Below are positions 27,886 to 36,896 of a stretch of 64,000 nucleotides of DNA, piece after piece (positions within the stretch are counted from its first letter, which is position 1; every line of letters starts with the position of its first letter). The position numbers and the translations under genes were made by a program. The stretch lies in NCBI RefSeq assembly GCF_003597125.1, contig NZ_QYYA01000005.1, positions 62,001 to 126,000 on the forward strand. The letters run 5' to 3'. The notes beneath the pieces are model-generated. The model worked only from the letters and a program-made list of their open reading frames with translations. It was not told where the DNA came from and made no database searches. This stretch comes from Alcanivorax profundi. GTDB taxonomy: Bacteria; Pseudomonadota; Gammaproteobacteria; Pseudomonadales; Alcanivoracaceae.

Positions 27886-28090
27886 GATTCCTATCCCCTT
27901 CCTTTTATTGTTTTTGTCATGGCGGTCAGGACTCTCCCCCCAGAGAGTCCCGCGCAGTATGCAGGAGCTTTTCGGGGTGCCAGTGTGCCCCTGGTCACAA
28001 TTTCATAAGGGGATTGCGAGATTGGATCTCACGTGCCACTTTCTTTATGAAAAAGAAAGAATAAAAAATATGAAAAAATAGACCTCCTTG
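27886..28090. other. Gap between the two small paralogues
   Basis: 205 bases holding a hairpin GGACTCTC (27929-27936)/GAGAGTCC (27943-27950) without a T tract. The gap is AT-rich near 28025-28080 (a run resembling GAAAAAGAAAGAATAAAAAA), possibly the promoter region of the 27646-27885 gene. Confidence 0.35.
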
Positions 28091-28327
28091 TTAAGAGGGC
28101 AGCAAGGCGACCAGGGATTCGGCCAGTGATTCGTTGGCACTGAAAACCAGAATGCCCAGCAGCCCCAGCTGCATAGACGGCAAAATGAACGCGACGATGA
28201 GCACATTGGTGGTGCTTTGCGGGAGGCGGCCGAACCAGATCAGGATGCTCAACAGCAGGGCCAGAGAGAATGGGGCCACAAGCCAAGGGTGCAGAGTAGC
28301 AAAGTTTAACCAGTCACTGAGCGGCAT
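28091..28327 (-). CDS. Small membrane protein, paralogue 2
   Basis: 78 residues, two transmembrane helices, with the motif HPWLVAPFSLALLLSILIWF and a turn GRLPQSTTN. Clearly a paralogue of the 79-residue protein downstream on the same strand (about one third identical by eye, with the conserved block in the first helix). Both end in a short SLxxLL-type tail. The ATG at 28327 is preceded by GGTAGCTCCC. Function unknown; small dual-helix proteins of this size can be holin-like, toxin-like or accessory subunits, but nothing here decides. Confidence 0.7.
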   Translation of the reverse strand: MPLSDWLNFATLHPWLVAPFSLALLLSILIWFGRLPQSTTNVLIVAFILPSMQLGLLGILVFSANESLAESLVALLPS

Positions 28328-28451
28328 GGGAGCTACCTGTAGGCGGTTGGGTATCTTTCGTTACAGAAAGTAACACTGGCTGCAGAGAACAGGCAATGCG
28401 TACTGGCTATCGAGGCAAGAGGCATTGCCTTTTATCAGGGAAGGAAGGCAG

Positions 28452-28784
28452 ATGAAGCACAGATACAGGTGCGTGATCTTGTGTGTGTTATTGCCGGCGG
28501 TGGTGTTTGGGGGGCAGTTCCATTATTCGCTGGAGCAGTTTGCCTTGATATCCGGTTATGAGGGGTGCGTTCGTCAATTGGGCAGTAGTTTGAGTGCTGG
28601 GCAGCGAGATGCCCTGGCCGATAGCCTGCTTCGTCGACGGGGTCTCAGCTACCAGCCTCGTCGTGTGGAAAACGACCGGCGACTATGGGCTTATCCGGAG
28701 TATGACAACCAGCGTCGTTTGCTTGGCTACATGGCCGAAGCCTACCGACTGGAGTGCCTGGAGCAGAATCAGGGACGTTATTGA
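28452..28784 (+). CDS. Secreted protein of unknown function
   Basis: 110 residues from ATG 28452, with AAGGAAGG directly upstream. The N-terminus is a signal peptide (YRCVILCVLLPAVVFGG). The mature part is small, with two cysteines (GYEGCVRQ and RLECLEQ) that could form a disulfide, and is rich in Arg, Tyr and Leu. No family is recognised. It stands alone between the small membrane proteins and almA. Confidence 0.6.
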   Translation: MKHRYRCVILCVLLPAVVFGGQFHYSLEQFALISGYEGCVRQLGSSLSAGQRDALADSLLRRRGLSYQPRRVENDRRLWAYPEYDNQRRLLGYMAEAYRLECLEQNQGRY

Positions 28785-28971
28785 GTCTTGTCCGACAGCC
28801 GGCAGGCCTGATTTGACCGCCCGATTGCCCCTTCCAACCCCGGTAATTTCGCTGCCTGCCCCCGTTCACGGTCCGCAGCGGCACGGAATTCGGGCTCCAC
28901 AGCCAATCGACTGTCCCGTTCGGGGCTTTTACCTACTGGCCGGTACGGCTATTCTGGATCCCTGTTAATTG

Positions 28972-28989
28972 TGACATTGACCAATGTCA
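28972..28989. promoter_or_regulatory. Perfect 8-bp-arm palindrome upstream of almA
   Basis: TGACATTG, AC, CAATGTCA. It lies 49 bases before the almA start in the likely promoter region, and its size and symmetry fit a TetR/GntR-type operator. No regulator gene is adjacent. Confidence 0.6.
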
Positions 28990-29037
28990 ATGTTTGCGCG
29001 GCTGAAACCAGGCAGCCTGTAGCCAGAGGTAAACGAT

Positions 29038-30537
29038 ATGTCCAACAACCATTTTGATGTCCTGATTATTGGTGCCGGCCTTTCCGGTATTGGTGCAGCG
29101 TGCCATCTGACCCGCAAGTGCCCGAATCATACCTATGCCATTATCGAGCGCCGCGAGCGCATTGGTGGCACCTGGGATCTGTTCAAGTATCCCGGTATCC
29201 GGTCAGACTCCGATATGTTCACTCTCGGCTACAGTTTCCGTCCCTGGACGGAGTCCAAGGTGCTTGCTGACGGCGCATCCATCCGCAATTACGTGGAAGA
29301 CACCGCAAAGGAATACGGGGTAACCCGCCATATCCGCTTCGGACGCAAAGTCATGACCGCCGATTGGTCCAGTGCCGACAAGCGCTGGACGGTGCAAACC
29401 ACCCATGAAGATAGCGGTGAGTCCGAAACCTTTACCGCCAACTTCCTGTTCTCCTGTACCGGTTACTACAACTACGATCAGGGTTTCCGCCCGGATTTCC
29501 CGGGGGAAGACAGCTTCAAGGGGCAGATCATTCATCCGCAGCACTGGCCCGAGGATCTGCAATGTCAGGGCAAGAAGGTCGTGGTAATCGGTTCTGGTGC
29601 CACCGCGGTCACCCTTGTGCCGGCCATGGCCAAGCTTGGGGCGAAAGTCACCATGCTGCAGCGCTCGCCAACCTACGTAGCCACCGTGCCTGAGCTGGAT
29701 CCCATTTCTGCCGGGCTGCGCCGTTTCCTGCCGGAGATGGCGGTGTATCGTTTAGCGCGTGCACGCAATATTGGCCTTCAGCGGATGATATTCAAGCTGG
29801 CCAAGCAGCGCCCGAAGCTGGTGCGCCGTGCTCTGCTGGCGGCCGCCCGTCGTCAACTGGGTGATGATTTTGATATGACCCACTTCCGTCCCAGCTATAA
29901 CCCGTGGGATGAGCGTCTGTGTGCAGTGCCCAATGGCGATTTGTTCAAGAGCCTGCGCAAGGGTGAGTCGGAAGTGGTCACCGACCATATCGACACCTTC
30001 ACCGAGAAAGGCATCCTGCTGAAGTCCGGCAAAGAGCTGGAGGCGGACATTATCGTCACGGCCACTGGCCTCAACATCCAGATGCTGGGTGGTGTCCAGG
30101 GAACCGTTGATGGTCAGCCGGTCAATCCGCAGGACACCATGGTTTATAAAGGTGCCATGTTGAAGGATGTGCCGAACATGGCGCTGATCTTCGGGTATAC
30201 CAACTCCTCCTGGACGTTGAAGGCGGATCTGGTGTGCGAATATGTCTGTCGCCTGCTCAATCACATGGACAAGACCGGAATCCAGGTGGCCACCCCGCGT
30301 GACAACGAAGGCTGTGAGACGGATAACAACTTCCTGGAAATGCAGTCAGGTTACATTCAGCGCGCCACCAACGAACTGCCACGCCAGGGCTCCCGCCAGC
30401 CGTGGCAGGTGGTGCAGAACTACTTCTACGATCTGCCGCGCTTGAAAGCCGGTGCCATCGAAGACGGCGTGTTGGAGTTTTCTGACCGTAAGCCGGCCAG
30501 GAAAAAAGGATTGGTGGCCTCCCTGCTGGGGGCCTGA
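29038..30537 (+). CDS. almA: Flavin-containing monooxygenase, AlmA-like
   Basis: 499 residues. N-terminal FAD motif LIIGAGLSGIGAACHL, the Baeyer-Villiger/FMO region GGTWDLFKYPGIRSDSDM, and NADPH-binding motif VVVIGSGATAVTLVPAMAKL near residue 185. The ATG-loop-like stretch is IIVTATGLNIQ near 340. The opening (MSNNHFDVLIIGAGLSGIG) and length match AlmA, the flavoprotein linked to oxidation of long-chain alkanes (C32 and beyond in Acinetobacter and Alcanivorax). A related Baeyer-Villiger ketone monooxygenase cannot be excluded from sequence alone. It is monocistronic, with a palindrome upstream and a strong terminator downstream. Confidence 0.8.
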   Translation: MSNNHFDVLIIGAGLSGIGAACHLTRKCPNHTYAIIERRERIGGTWDLFKYPGIRSDSDMFTLGYSFRPWTESKVLADGASIRNYVEDTAKEYGVTRHIRFGRKVMTADWSSADKRWTVQTTHEDSGESETFTANFLFSCTGYYNYDQGFRPDFPGEDSFKGQIIHPQHWPEDLQCQGKKVVVIGSGATAVTLVPAMAKLGAKVTMLQRSPTYVATVPELDPISAGLRRFLPEMAVYRLARARNIGLQRMIFKLAKQRPKLVRRALLAAARRQLGDDFDMTHFRPSYNPWDERLCAVPNGDLFKSLRKGESEVVTDHIDTFTEKGILLKSGKELEADIIVTATGLNIQMLGGVQGTVDGQPVNPQDTMVYKGAMLKDVPNMALIFGYTNSSWTLKADLVCEYVCRLLNHMDKTGIQVATPRDNEGCETDNNFLEMQSGYIQRATNELPRQGSRQPWQVVQNYFYDLPRLKAGAIEDGVLEFSDRKPARKKGLVASLLGA

Positions 30538-30556
30538 TCACCGATCCGGCAAGATC

Positions 30557-30590
30557 AAAAGGCCACCCTGGAAACAGGGTGGCCTTTTTT
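30557..30590. terminator. Rho-independent terminator after almA
   Basis: AAAAGGCCACCCTG, a GAAA loop, CAGGGTGGCC and TTTTTT. It is perfect and can act in both directions. Confidence 0.92.
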
Positions 30591-30715
30591 GGGTTCATCG
30601 CACTGTTGGCGTTCAGGATAGAGACTGGGATCTCGCTCAACTCGTTATGAGTTGCTCTCAAGTTGGCGGCTTTTGATTGCCAAATCCCTTCACCATTGGT
30701 AATTTCGCGCCACCT

Positions 30716-30900
30716 TTTCGGTGCCCGCCCTGAATACAGGGTGGGGTAAACGGGAAGTCGGTGATGCCATCTGGTGAAATCCGACGCTGCCCCCGCAACG
30801 GTGATTGAGTCAACGATAGTCGAAGTGCCACTGTGCGTGATGCATGGGAAGGCGATTGTCGAGAGGTGCTCCCTCGCTCATCAGCCCGGAGACCGGCCGA
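30716..30900 (+). ncRNA. Cobalamin riboswitch
   Basis: The conserved parts appear in order: GGTGCC at the 5' side (30720), the GGTGATGCCATCTGGTGAAATCC region with CCCCCGCAAC (30760-30800), GCCACTGTG (near 30827), GGGAAGGCG (30846), and the B12-box segment AGCCCGGAGACCGGCC (30883-30898). It controls the btu/cob genes that follow. There is no T-tract terminator after it. Instead a hairpin GCCGTGC/GCACGGC (30991-31010) touches the btuB ribosome binding site AGAGGGG (31011-31017), which suggests control of translation. Confidence 0.93.
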
Positions 30901-31026
30901 ATTGGAACCAGGCGTTGCGGCGGGCGATGGCGGGGAATCATGGCGTGTCTATCGCCAACCCCATGTTGTGTCTGCCGCGGCTGAATTCAGGCCGTGCGGG
31001 TGGGCACGGCAGAGGGGATCACTTCC

Positions 31027-32859
31027 ATGACGTTTCGCTTTCTTGCTGCCGGTGCAGCCGTTTCCTTTTCCCTGTTGCCGCTGGCAGCACTCTCTCAATC
31101 GACGGATAGCCCGACCCGGGTTGCCATGCTGGATCCGGTGGTAGTCACACCCACTCTCGCCAGCCGAACGGCCGATGCGTCGTTGTCTTCGGTGACCGTG
31201 GTCGATGAAAAGACGCTACGCGAGCAGCAGCCCACAGACATGGCTGACCTGCTGCGAGGGCAGCTAGGTGTGGATACCACGGGCAATGGCTCCTTTGGCA
31301 AGAATGCCAGCGTGTTCATTCGCGGGACGTCAAGTGATGCCACATTGCTGCTGGTAGATGGAGTGCGTCTGCGTTCGGCGACCGCCGGGAGCCCGGCTTG
31401 GCAGTACCTGCCTCCGCAAATGATGCAGCGGGTAGAAATTGTGCGTGGGCCGCGGGGGAGTCTCTACGGTGCGGATGCCGTGGGAGGCGTAGTACAGATT
31501 TTTACCCGTGATGAAGGGACCTGGCTGAACATGGGCGGAGGCAGTTTCGACAGCTGGAATCTGGGCGCCGGCAGTTCTATCCGTCACGGCGGCACCACCG
31601 CCACCGTAGGCGCAAATTACTTTGATACCGATGGCACCGAGCTGCGAGAAAACAGTGACGACCGTGGTTATGACAATGCCTCTGGATTGCTCAAGCTCAG
31701 CCACCAGTTTGGCGACAAGGGGAGCGTGGGGGTGTTCGGTTTCCGTACCGAAGGCAATACCGAATACGAAGGCAGTACCCCGGAAGACCAGCGTGAGATC
31801 GATTACATGCTGCAGGTGGCCGGGGTGAAAGGGGACCTGTGGCTGAGCGACAGCTTGCAGGTCAAGGCCCTGATCAGCGAAGCGAAAGATGAAAGCGAAG
31901 ATTTCGATGACGGTCTGAGCAATGGCATCTTCGATACCCGCACTCGTACCGCAAACCTGCAGACCGTTTTGGTGGCAGGTGACCACCAGTTCATAGTGGG
32001 AGGCGAATATCAGAGTGACGAAATCACCAGCTCCAACGATTACGATGAAACCCGTCGCGACAACAAAGCGGTCTTCGGGCAGGCGCTGTTGAATTTCGGT
32101 GCGCTGGATCTGCAGGGTAGCCTGCGTCATGACGACAACGATGCGTTTGGCAGCAAGGTGACTGGTGCGGCGGCGGTGGGCTACAAGCTGGATACCCATC
32201 ACCGTCTCCGCGCGAGTTATGGCACTGCATTCAAGGCACCGACCTTCAATGACCTGTACTTCCCGGACTCACCGCCGTTCTACTACAGCAACCCGAACCT
32301 GAAACCGGAATCCTCCGAAACCGGTGAGCTGGGTGTGCGCGGCCAGTACAGTGTGTGGTACTGGGATGCGGCGCTGTATCGCACCAATATTGACGATCTG
32401 ATCAGCTACGATGCCAGCCGCGGTTCGTCCTTCAATGTGGCCAAGGCTACCGTGGAAGGCGGCGAACTGGCCATGGGCCTGGAATGGCAGCAGTGGCGGG
32501 CACAGCTGGCGTTTTCTGCGCTCAAGCCGGAAGACGAAGAGACGGGCAACATCATCGCCCGCCGCGCCCAGCGTATGGGCCGTGTGGATGTGGATCGCCA
32601 GATCGGCCAGTTCTCCCTGGGGGGAACCGCCAGCTTCCAGGGTCACCGCTATAACGATGCGGCCAACACCCAGCGTCTGTCCGGCTTCGGTCTGCTGGAT
32701 CTGCGTGCGGGCTGGGAATTTGCCGAGCACTGGACCGGGCGCGTGGTCGTCGAGAACGTACTCGACAAGGAATATGCCACCGCCCAGAACTTCAGCGGAT
32801 GGAACTATCTCAACGCCGGGCGTTCCGTAATGGTAAGTGTCAGCTACGATACCCCATAA
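31027..32859 (+). CDS. btuB: TonB-dependent vitamin B12 receptor
   Basis: 610 residues from ATG 31027, which begins a signal peptide (FRFLAAGAAVSFSLLPLAALS); E. coli BtuB has 614. A TonB-box-like stretch LDPVVVTPTL comes first, followed by the plug domain (PTDMADLLRGQLGV, FIRGTSSDATLLLVDGVRL, YGADAVGGVVQIFT). A 22-strand barrel fills the rest. It imports cobalamin and related corrinoids across the outer membrane with TonB energy. It is under the riboswitch just upstream and heads the uptake and salvage operon. The C-terminus is ...SVSYDTP rather than an aromatic residue, a small departure from the usual barrel end. Confidence 0.93.
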   Translation: MTFRFLAAGAAVSFSLLPLAALSQSTDSPTRVAMLDPVVVTPTLASRTADASLSSVTVVDEKTLREQQPTDMADLLRGQLGVDTTGNGSFGKNASVFIRGTSSDATLLLVDGVRLRSATAGSPAWQYLPPQMMQRVEIVRGPRGSLYGADAVGGVVQIFTRDEGTWLNMGGGSFDSWNLGAGSSIRHGGTTATVGANYFDTDGTELRENSDDRGYDNASGLLKLSHQFGDKGSVGVFGFRTEGNTEYEGSTPEDQREIDYMLQVAGVKGDLWLSDSLQVKALISEAKDESEDFDDGLSNGIFDTRTRTANLQTVLVAGDHQFIVGGEYQSDEITSSNDYDETRRDNKAVFGQALLNFGALDLQGSLRHDDNDAFGSKVTGAAAVGYKLDTHHRLRASYGTAFKAPTFNDLYFPDSPPFYYSNPNLKPESSETGELGVRGQYSVWYWDAALYRTNIDDLISYDASRGSSFNVAKATVEGGELAMGLEWQQWRAQLAFSALKPEDEETGNIIARRAQRMGRVDVDRQIGQFSLGGTASFQGHRYNDAANTQRLSGFGLLDLRAGWEFAEHWTGRVVVENVLDKEYATAQNFSGWNYLNAGRSVMVSVSYDTP

Positions 32860-32909
32860 CGAACTGAGCGGCGGAGACACCATATCTCTCCGCCTTTGAC
32901 TGCAGGGTG

Positions 32910-33800
32910 ATGATGACGTTTCGCAGAACGATGTTGATTGGCTTGGTGATACTGCTTGGCTTGCCGTTACCGGCGCTGGCCCAGCTGTGTGTGCAGGACG
33001 ATGCAAGTCAACAGGTCTGTCTGAAGCAGCCTGCGCGCCGCATCATTGCCCTGTCCCCCGGTGCCACCGAATTGCTGTTTGCCGCCGGGGCTGGTGAGCA
33101 ACTGGCCGCCGCGGTGAGCTTCAGTGATTATCCGCCAGCGGCGCAGAAGTTGCCCCGGGTGGGGAGCTACCAGCGGTTGGATCTGGAGGCCATCGTGGCA
33201 CTCAAACCGGACCTGATCGTGGCCTGGCGAAGCGGTAACCCCATGGGGGATGTGGCGCGACTTCAGGACATGGGATTTCCGGTCTACATCAGTGAGCCCC
33301 GGCAGTTCGAAGATGTGAGCGCCACGCTGGAACGGTTTGGGGTGCTGGCAGGTACCGAATTGGTCGCCCAGGGTGCCGCAAACGGGTTTCGAGCCGGCAT
33401 TGCCGCCCTGCGGGAGCGTTATGCCGACGCGGCTCCGGTGACGGTGTTCTATCAGGTCTGGGACGACCCTTTGATGACAGTCAACGATAGCCACCTGATC
33501 AGTGAGGCCATTCGCATCTGTGGCGGCGTCAATGTCTTCGGGGGGCTCGGCGCCCTGGCCCCGCGTATCAGTCGTGAAGCCGTACTGGAAAAAAATCCCC
33601 AGGCCATCGTGGCGGGCGGAATGGGGGAAGATAACCCGGCCTGGCTGACTCCCTGGAAAGCCTTCCCGTCGTTGCTGGCGGTGCAGAAAGGCAACCTCTT
33701 CTTTGTGGCCCCGTCCACCTTGCAGCGGCCCACCCCGCAGATGCTGGCGGGTACCCGCACCCTGTGCCGCCACCTGGAGAGTGCCCGTGCCCGCCACTAG
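32910..33800 (+). CDS. btuF: Cobalamin-binding periplasmic protein
   Basis: About 296 residues with a signal peptide (LIGLVILLGLPLPALAQ). A class III helical-backbone binding-protein fold is suggested by RIIALSPGATELLFAAGAGE, VGSYQRLDLEAIVALKPDLIV and the second lobe TVFYQVWDDPLMTVNDSHLI. It delivers B12 from BtuB to the BtuCD transporter. Several start codons (GTG 32907, ATG 32910, ATG 32913) cluster behind the AGGG ribosome site. The 3' end overlaps btuC. Confidence 0.92.
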   Translation: MMTFRRTMLIGLVILLGLPLPALAQLCVQDDASQQVCLKQPARRIIALSPGATELLFAAGAGEQLAAAVSFSDYPPAAQKLPRVGSYQRLDLEAIVALKPDLIVAWRSGNPMGDVARLQDMGFPVYISEPRQFEDVSATLERFGVLAGTELVAQGAANGFRAGIAALRERYADAAPVTVFYQVWDDPLMTVNDSHLISEAIRICGGVNVFGGLGALAPRISREAVLEKNPQAIVAGGMGEDNPAWLTPWKAFPSLLAVQKGNLFFVAPSTLQRPTPQMLAGTRTLCRHLESARARH

Positions 33801-34767
33801 TCGCCGGCCGCTGTCGGCGTTGGTGGCACTGGGGCTGGCCGGGTTACTGGCGTTGATGGTGGCGCTGTCGGTGGGCAGTGTCTCCATGTCGCTGCAAGAG
33901 CTGTGGGCAGTACTGCTGGGGCGCGGTAATGCCCTGCATGACACCCTGGTGTTTTCCCTGCGTGCTCCCCGTGCCCTGTCGGCGTTTGCCACCGGCGGCT
34001 TGCTGGCGTTGGCCGGGGCGCTGATGCAGGTGCTGTTACGCAATCCCCTGGCGGACCCATATGTGCTGGGGATTTCCGGCGGTGCCGCAGTGGGGGCGTT
34101 GCTGGCCATGCTGCTGGGGCTTGGGGCGGTGCTGGTATCGGGCTCGGCGTTTGCAGGAGCGTTGTTGTCCACGGTGCTGGTGTTTGGTCTGGCCCAGGGG
34201 CGAGGCAGCTGGACGCCCACCCGGTTGTTGCTGACCGGGGTAGTGATTGCTGCTGGTTGGGGGGCAGTCATTACCTTCATGCTGACACTGAGCCCCACGG
34301 AAAAACTGCCCGGCATGCTGTACTGGCTGATGGGCGACCTCAGTTATGCGGATTCGCCGCAGGTGGCCTGGCTGGTGCTGGTGCCGGCGGTGTTGCTGAC
34401 CCTGCCGCTGGGGCGCAGCCTGAATGTGCTTGCCCGCGGGCCGTTGCAGGCGGCGGCGTTGGGGGTGGCGGTCAAACCGCTGGAGTGGGGCGTGTATGGG
34501 CTGGCCAGCCTGCTCACGGCGGTGGCGGTGACCACCGCAGGCAGTGTCGGTTTTGTGGGGCTGATCGTTCCGCATATGCTGCGGCTGGTGCTGGGCAACG
34601 ATCAGCGCATCATTCTGCCGGCCAGCGTGCTGGCGGGCGGCGCCCTGCTGACCTTTGCCGACACCCTGGCGCGCACCCTGATGGCCCCGGAGCAATTGCC
34701 GGTGGGCGTCATCACGGCGCTGCTGGGGGTGCCGACTTTCCTCTTCCTTCTGTACCGGAGCCGCTGA
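33787..34767 (+). CDS. btuC: Vitamin B12 ABC transporter permease
   Basis: 326 residues of the FecCD/BtuC permease family, about ten transmembrane helices. Family motifs are seen: LRAPRALSAFATGGLLALAG, LLRNPLADPYVLGISGGAAVG near residue 80, and GSVGFVGLIVPHMLRLVLG near 255, the ATPase contact region. GTG 33787 is chosen because GGAG ends 7 bases upstream; it overlaps btuF by 14 bases. The stop overlaps the btuD start (TGATG/ATGA). Confidence 0.93.
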   Translation: MPATSRRPLSALVALGLAGLLALMVALSVGSVSMSLQELWAVLLGRGNALHDTLVFSLRAPRALSAFATGGLLALAGALMQVLLRNPLADPYVLGISGGAAVGALLAMLLGLGAVLVSGSAFAGALLSTVLVFGLAQGRGSWTPTRLLLTGVVIAAGWGAVITFMLTLSPTEKLPGMLYWLMGDLSYADSPQVAWLVLVPAVLLTLPLGRSLNVLARGPLQAAALGVAVKPLEWGVYGLASLLTAVAVTTAGSVGFVGLIVPHMLRLVLGNDQRIILPASVLAGGALLTFADTLARTLMAPEQLPVGVITALLGVPTFLFLLYRSR

Positions 34768-35531
34768 TGAGCGTACTTGAAGCCCGGGAGCTGGTGGTGG
34801 ATATTCCCGGCAGGCAGGGTGGCGATCCATTGTCAGCACGGATCCTTCCCGGGCAACGCTGGGGAGTGTTGGGGCCCAATGGGGCGGGCAAGACCAGCTT
34901 GCTGCATACCCTGGCCGGGTTGCGGCCGCCGCGCTCCGGCACGGTGCTGGTCGATGGCGAGCCGTTGGCAGTGCTGCGCAGACGGACCCTGGCGCAGACC
35001 CTGGCGGTGGTGTTTCAGGAGCGACAGGACAGTTTCCCTGCCACCGTGCTGGAGACTGTGCTGATCGGCCGCCACCCCTTTCTCTCGCCCTGGCAGCGCG
35101 AGGGCGCGGACGATGTGCGGTTGGCCCATCAAGCGCTGGATGCGCTGTCACTGTCTACCTTGAAAGATCGGCTGGTCAGCACCCTGTCCGGCGGCGAGCG
35201 TCAGCGGGTGGCCATTGCCACGGCTCTCACCCAGCAACCGGGGATCTGGCTGGCAGACGAGCCTACCAACCATCTCGACCTGCATCACCAGGTGGCAGTG
35301 ATGGAGCTGCTGCACCAGCAGGCGGAGGCCGGTGCGGGGGTGTTCCTGTGTCTGCATGACCTCAATCTGGCCGCGCGCTGGTGTGATCACATTCTGTTGC
35401 TCTATCCTGACGGGGAGCTGTGTTTTGGCCCGGCGGATACCATGCTGGTGCCCGAGGCGCTGGAGCGCCTCTATGATCAGAGTCTGTCGGTGTTCACTGT
35501 GAACGGTAAGCCGGTATTCGTGCCGGCATGA
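34767..35531 (+). CDS. btuD: Vitamin B12 ABC transporter ATPase
   Basis: 254 residues. Walker A GPNGAGKTSLL near residue 37, Q-loop VVFQERQDSF, ABC signature LSGGERQRVAIA near 140, Walker B IWLADEPTNHLD, and switch His in CLHDLNLAAR. It powers corrinoid import with BtuC. It starts inside the btuC stop codon and ends by overlapping the cobB start by 4 bases, so btuC-btuD-cobB are translationally linked. Confidence 0.93.
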   Translation: MSVLEARELVVDIPGRQGGDPLSARILPGQRWGVLGPNGAGKTSLLHTLAGLRPPRSGTVLVDGEPLAVLRRRTLAQTLAVVFQERQDSFPATVLETVLIGRHPFLSPWQREGADDVRLAHQALDALSLSTLKDRLVSTLSGGERQRVAIATALTQQPGIWLADEPTNHLDLHHQVAVMELLHQQAEAGAGVFLCLHDLNLAARWCDHILLLYPDGELCFGPADTMLVPEALERLYDQSLSVFTVNGKPVFVPA

Positions 35532-36874
35532 CAGAGCCCCCTGTGATGGCCACGACTTCTCCCGCTTCCGCTTTTCAGGCAACGGTCCCTGCTGCCCTCA
35601 TTAGCGCGCCGGGGTCGGGACAGGGAAAATCGTTGGTGACGGCGGCGCTGGCACGGCTGCATCGAAACGCCGGCCGGCGTGTGCAGGTGTTCAAATTTGG
35701 TCCGGACTATCTGGACCCCATGGTGCTGGAGGTAGCCAGCGGGTCGCCGGTCTATCAGTTGCAGCCCTGGATGACCGGTGAAGATGAATGCCGCTGGCGG
35801 CTGGCCCAGGCGGCCTGCGAGGCAGACCTGATTCTGGTGGAAGGGGCCATGGGCCTGTTTGATGGCACGCCGTCCAGTGCCGATCTGGCGGTGCTGGCGG
35901 GGATACCGGCGATTCCGGTGATTGATGCCTGGGGGATGGCCCAGACCTTCGGGGCGTTGGCCCTGGGGCTGGCCCGGTACCGTGAGGCATTGCAGGTGAC
36001 AGAAGTAATTGCCAACCGGGTGGCCAGTGACCGTCATGCGGCCTTGTTGGCGCAAGGGTTACCCGCGAGCCTGTCGCTGCTGGGGGCAATCCCCCGCCAT
36101 GAGGCCCTGACCCTCCCTGAGCGACACCTCGGTCTGGTACAGGCCGGAGAATTGAGCGATCTGGAGAGCCGGCTGGATGAGGCGGCCGCGGTACTTGAAG
36201 AGGCCGGATTGGGGCGGTTGCCTGCGCCGGTAAACTTTTCCGCACCGCCAGCGGAACCCGTGCCTGCCCTGCTGGCGGGCTGCCGCATTGGCATCGCGCG
36301 GGATGCGGCCTTCGCGTTCCTGTATCCCGCCAACCTGGACCTGCTGCGCGCCATGGGGGCGGAGCTGACATTCTTCTCGCCGTTGGCGGACAGCTGCCTG
36401 CCCGACGTGGATGCGGTGTGGTTGCCGGGTGGTTACCCGGAACTGCACGGGGAAACGCTGGCAAACAATGTCGCCATGCGCCATGCCTTGCAGGCGCATC
36501 ACCAGGCGGGCAAGCCCCTGCTGGCGGAGTGCGGTGGCTTGATGGCCTGCCTGACCGCTCTGGTGGACGGTGAGGGGCGCCAGTATGCCGGGTTCGGTTT
36601 GCTGCCGGGTACCGCCACCCTGACCCGCAAATTACAGGGGCTGGGCATGCACGCCTGGCATCATGGCGGTGTTCAGCTACGCGGCCACACCTTTCATCAC
36701 GCCGTGGTGGATACGGCATTGCCGCCCACCTGGCACAGTGAAAAACAATCTGGCACCGGGGGAGAAGCGATCTATCAGCAAGGCCATCTGCTGGCCAGTT
36801 TCTTCCACGGTTATTTCCCGTCTGCTCCCTCGCTGGTGGCAGATATCTTTACCGGTCGGTTGACCGCATCGTAA
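35528..36874 (+). CDS. cobB: Cobyrinic acid a,c-diamide synthase
   Basis: 448 residues. N-terminal ATP-binding domain with ISAPGSGQGKSLVTAAL and the stretch GPDYLDPM, then a C-terminal class I glutamine amidotransferase with the nucleophile Cys in LLAECGGLMACL near residue 333. It amidates the a and c side chains of the corrin ring using glutamine. Being inside the B12 uptake operon with cobO and cobQ, it probably works on imported incomplete corrinoids or as part of a synthesis pathway whose other genes lie outside the window. Confidence 0.92.
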   Translation: MTEPPVMATTSPASAFQATVPAALISAPGSGQGKSLVTAALARLHRNAGRRVQVFKFGPDYLDPMVLEVASGSPVYQLQPWMTGEDECRWRLAQAACEADLILVEGAMGLFDGTPSSADLAVLAGIPAIPVIDAWGMAQTFGALALGLARYREALQVTEVIANRVASDRHAALLAQGLPASLSLLGAIPRHEALTLPERHLGLVQAGELSDLESRLDEAAAVLEEAGLGRLPAPVNFSAPPAEPVPALLAGCRIGIARDAAFAFLYPANLDLLRAMGAELTFFSPLADSCLPDVDAVWLPGGYPELHGETLANNVAMRHALQAHHQAGKPLLAECGGLMACLTALVDGEGRQYAGFGLLPGTATLTRKLQGLGMHAWHHGGVQLRGHTFHHAVVDTALPPTWHSEKQSGTGGEAIYQQGHLLASFFHGYFPSAPSLVADIFTGRLTAS

Positions 36875-36896
36875 TTCACTGACAACGGGGAACCTC

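Noticed and set aside
32967-35151. Long minus-strand open frames opposite btuF, btuC and btuD
   Set aside because: The Pro/Arg/Gln/His-rich composition is typical of antisense frames in GC-rich DNA; the plus-strand genes are unambiguous.
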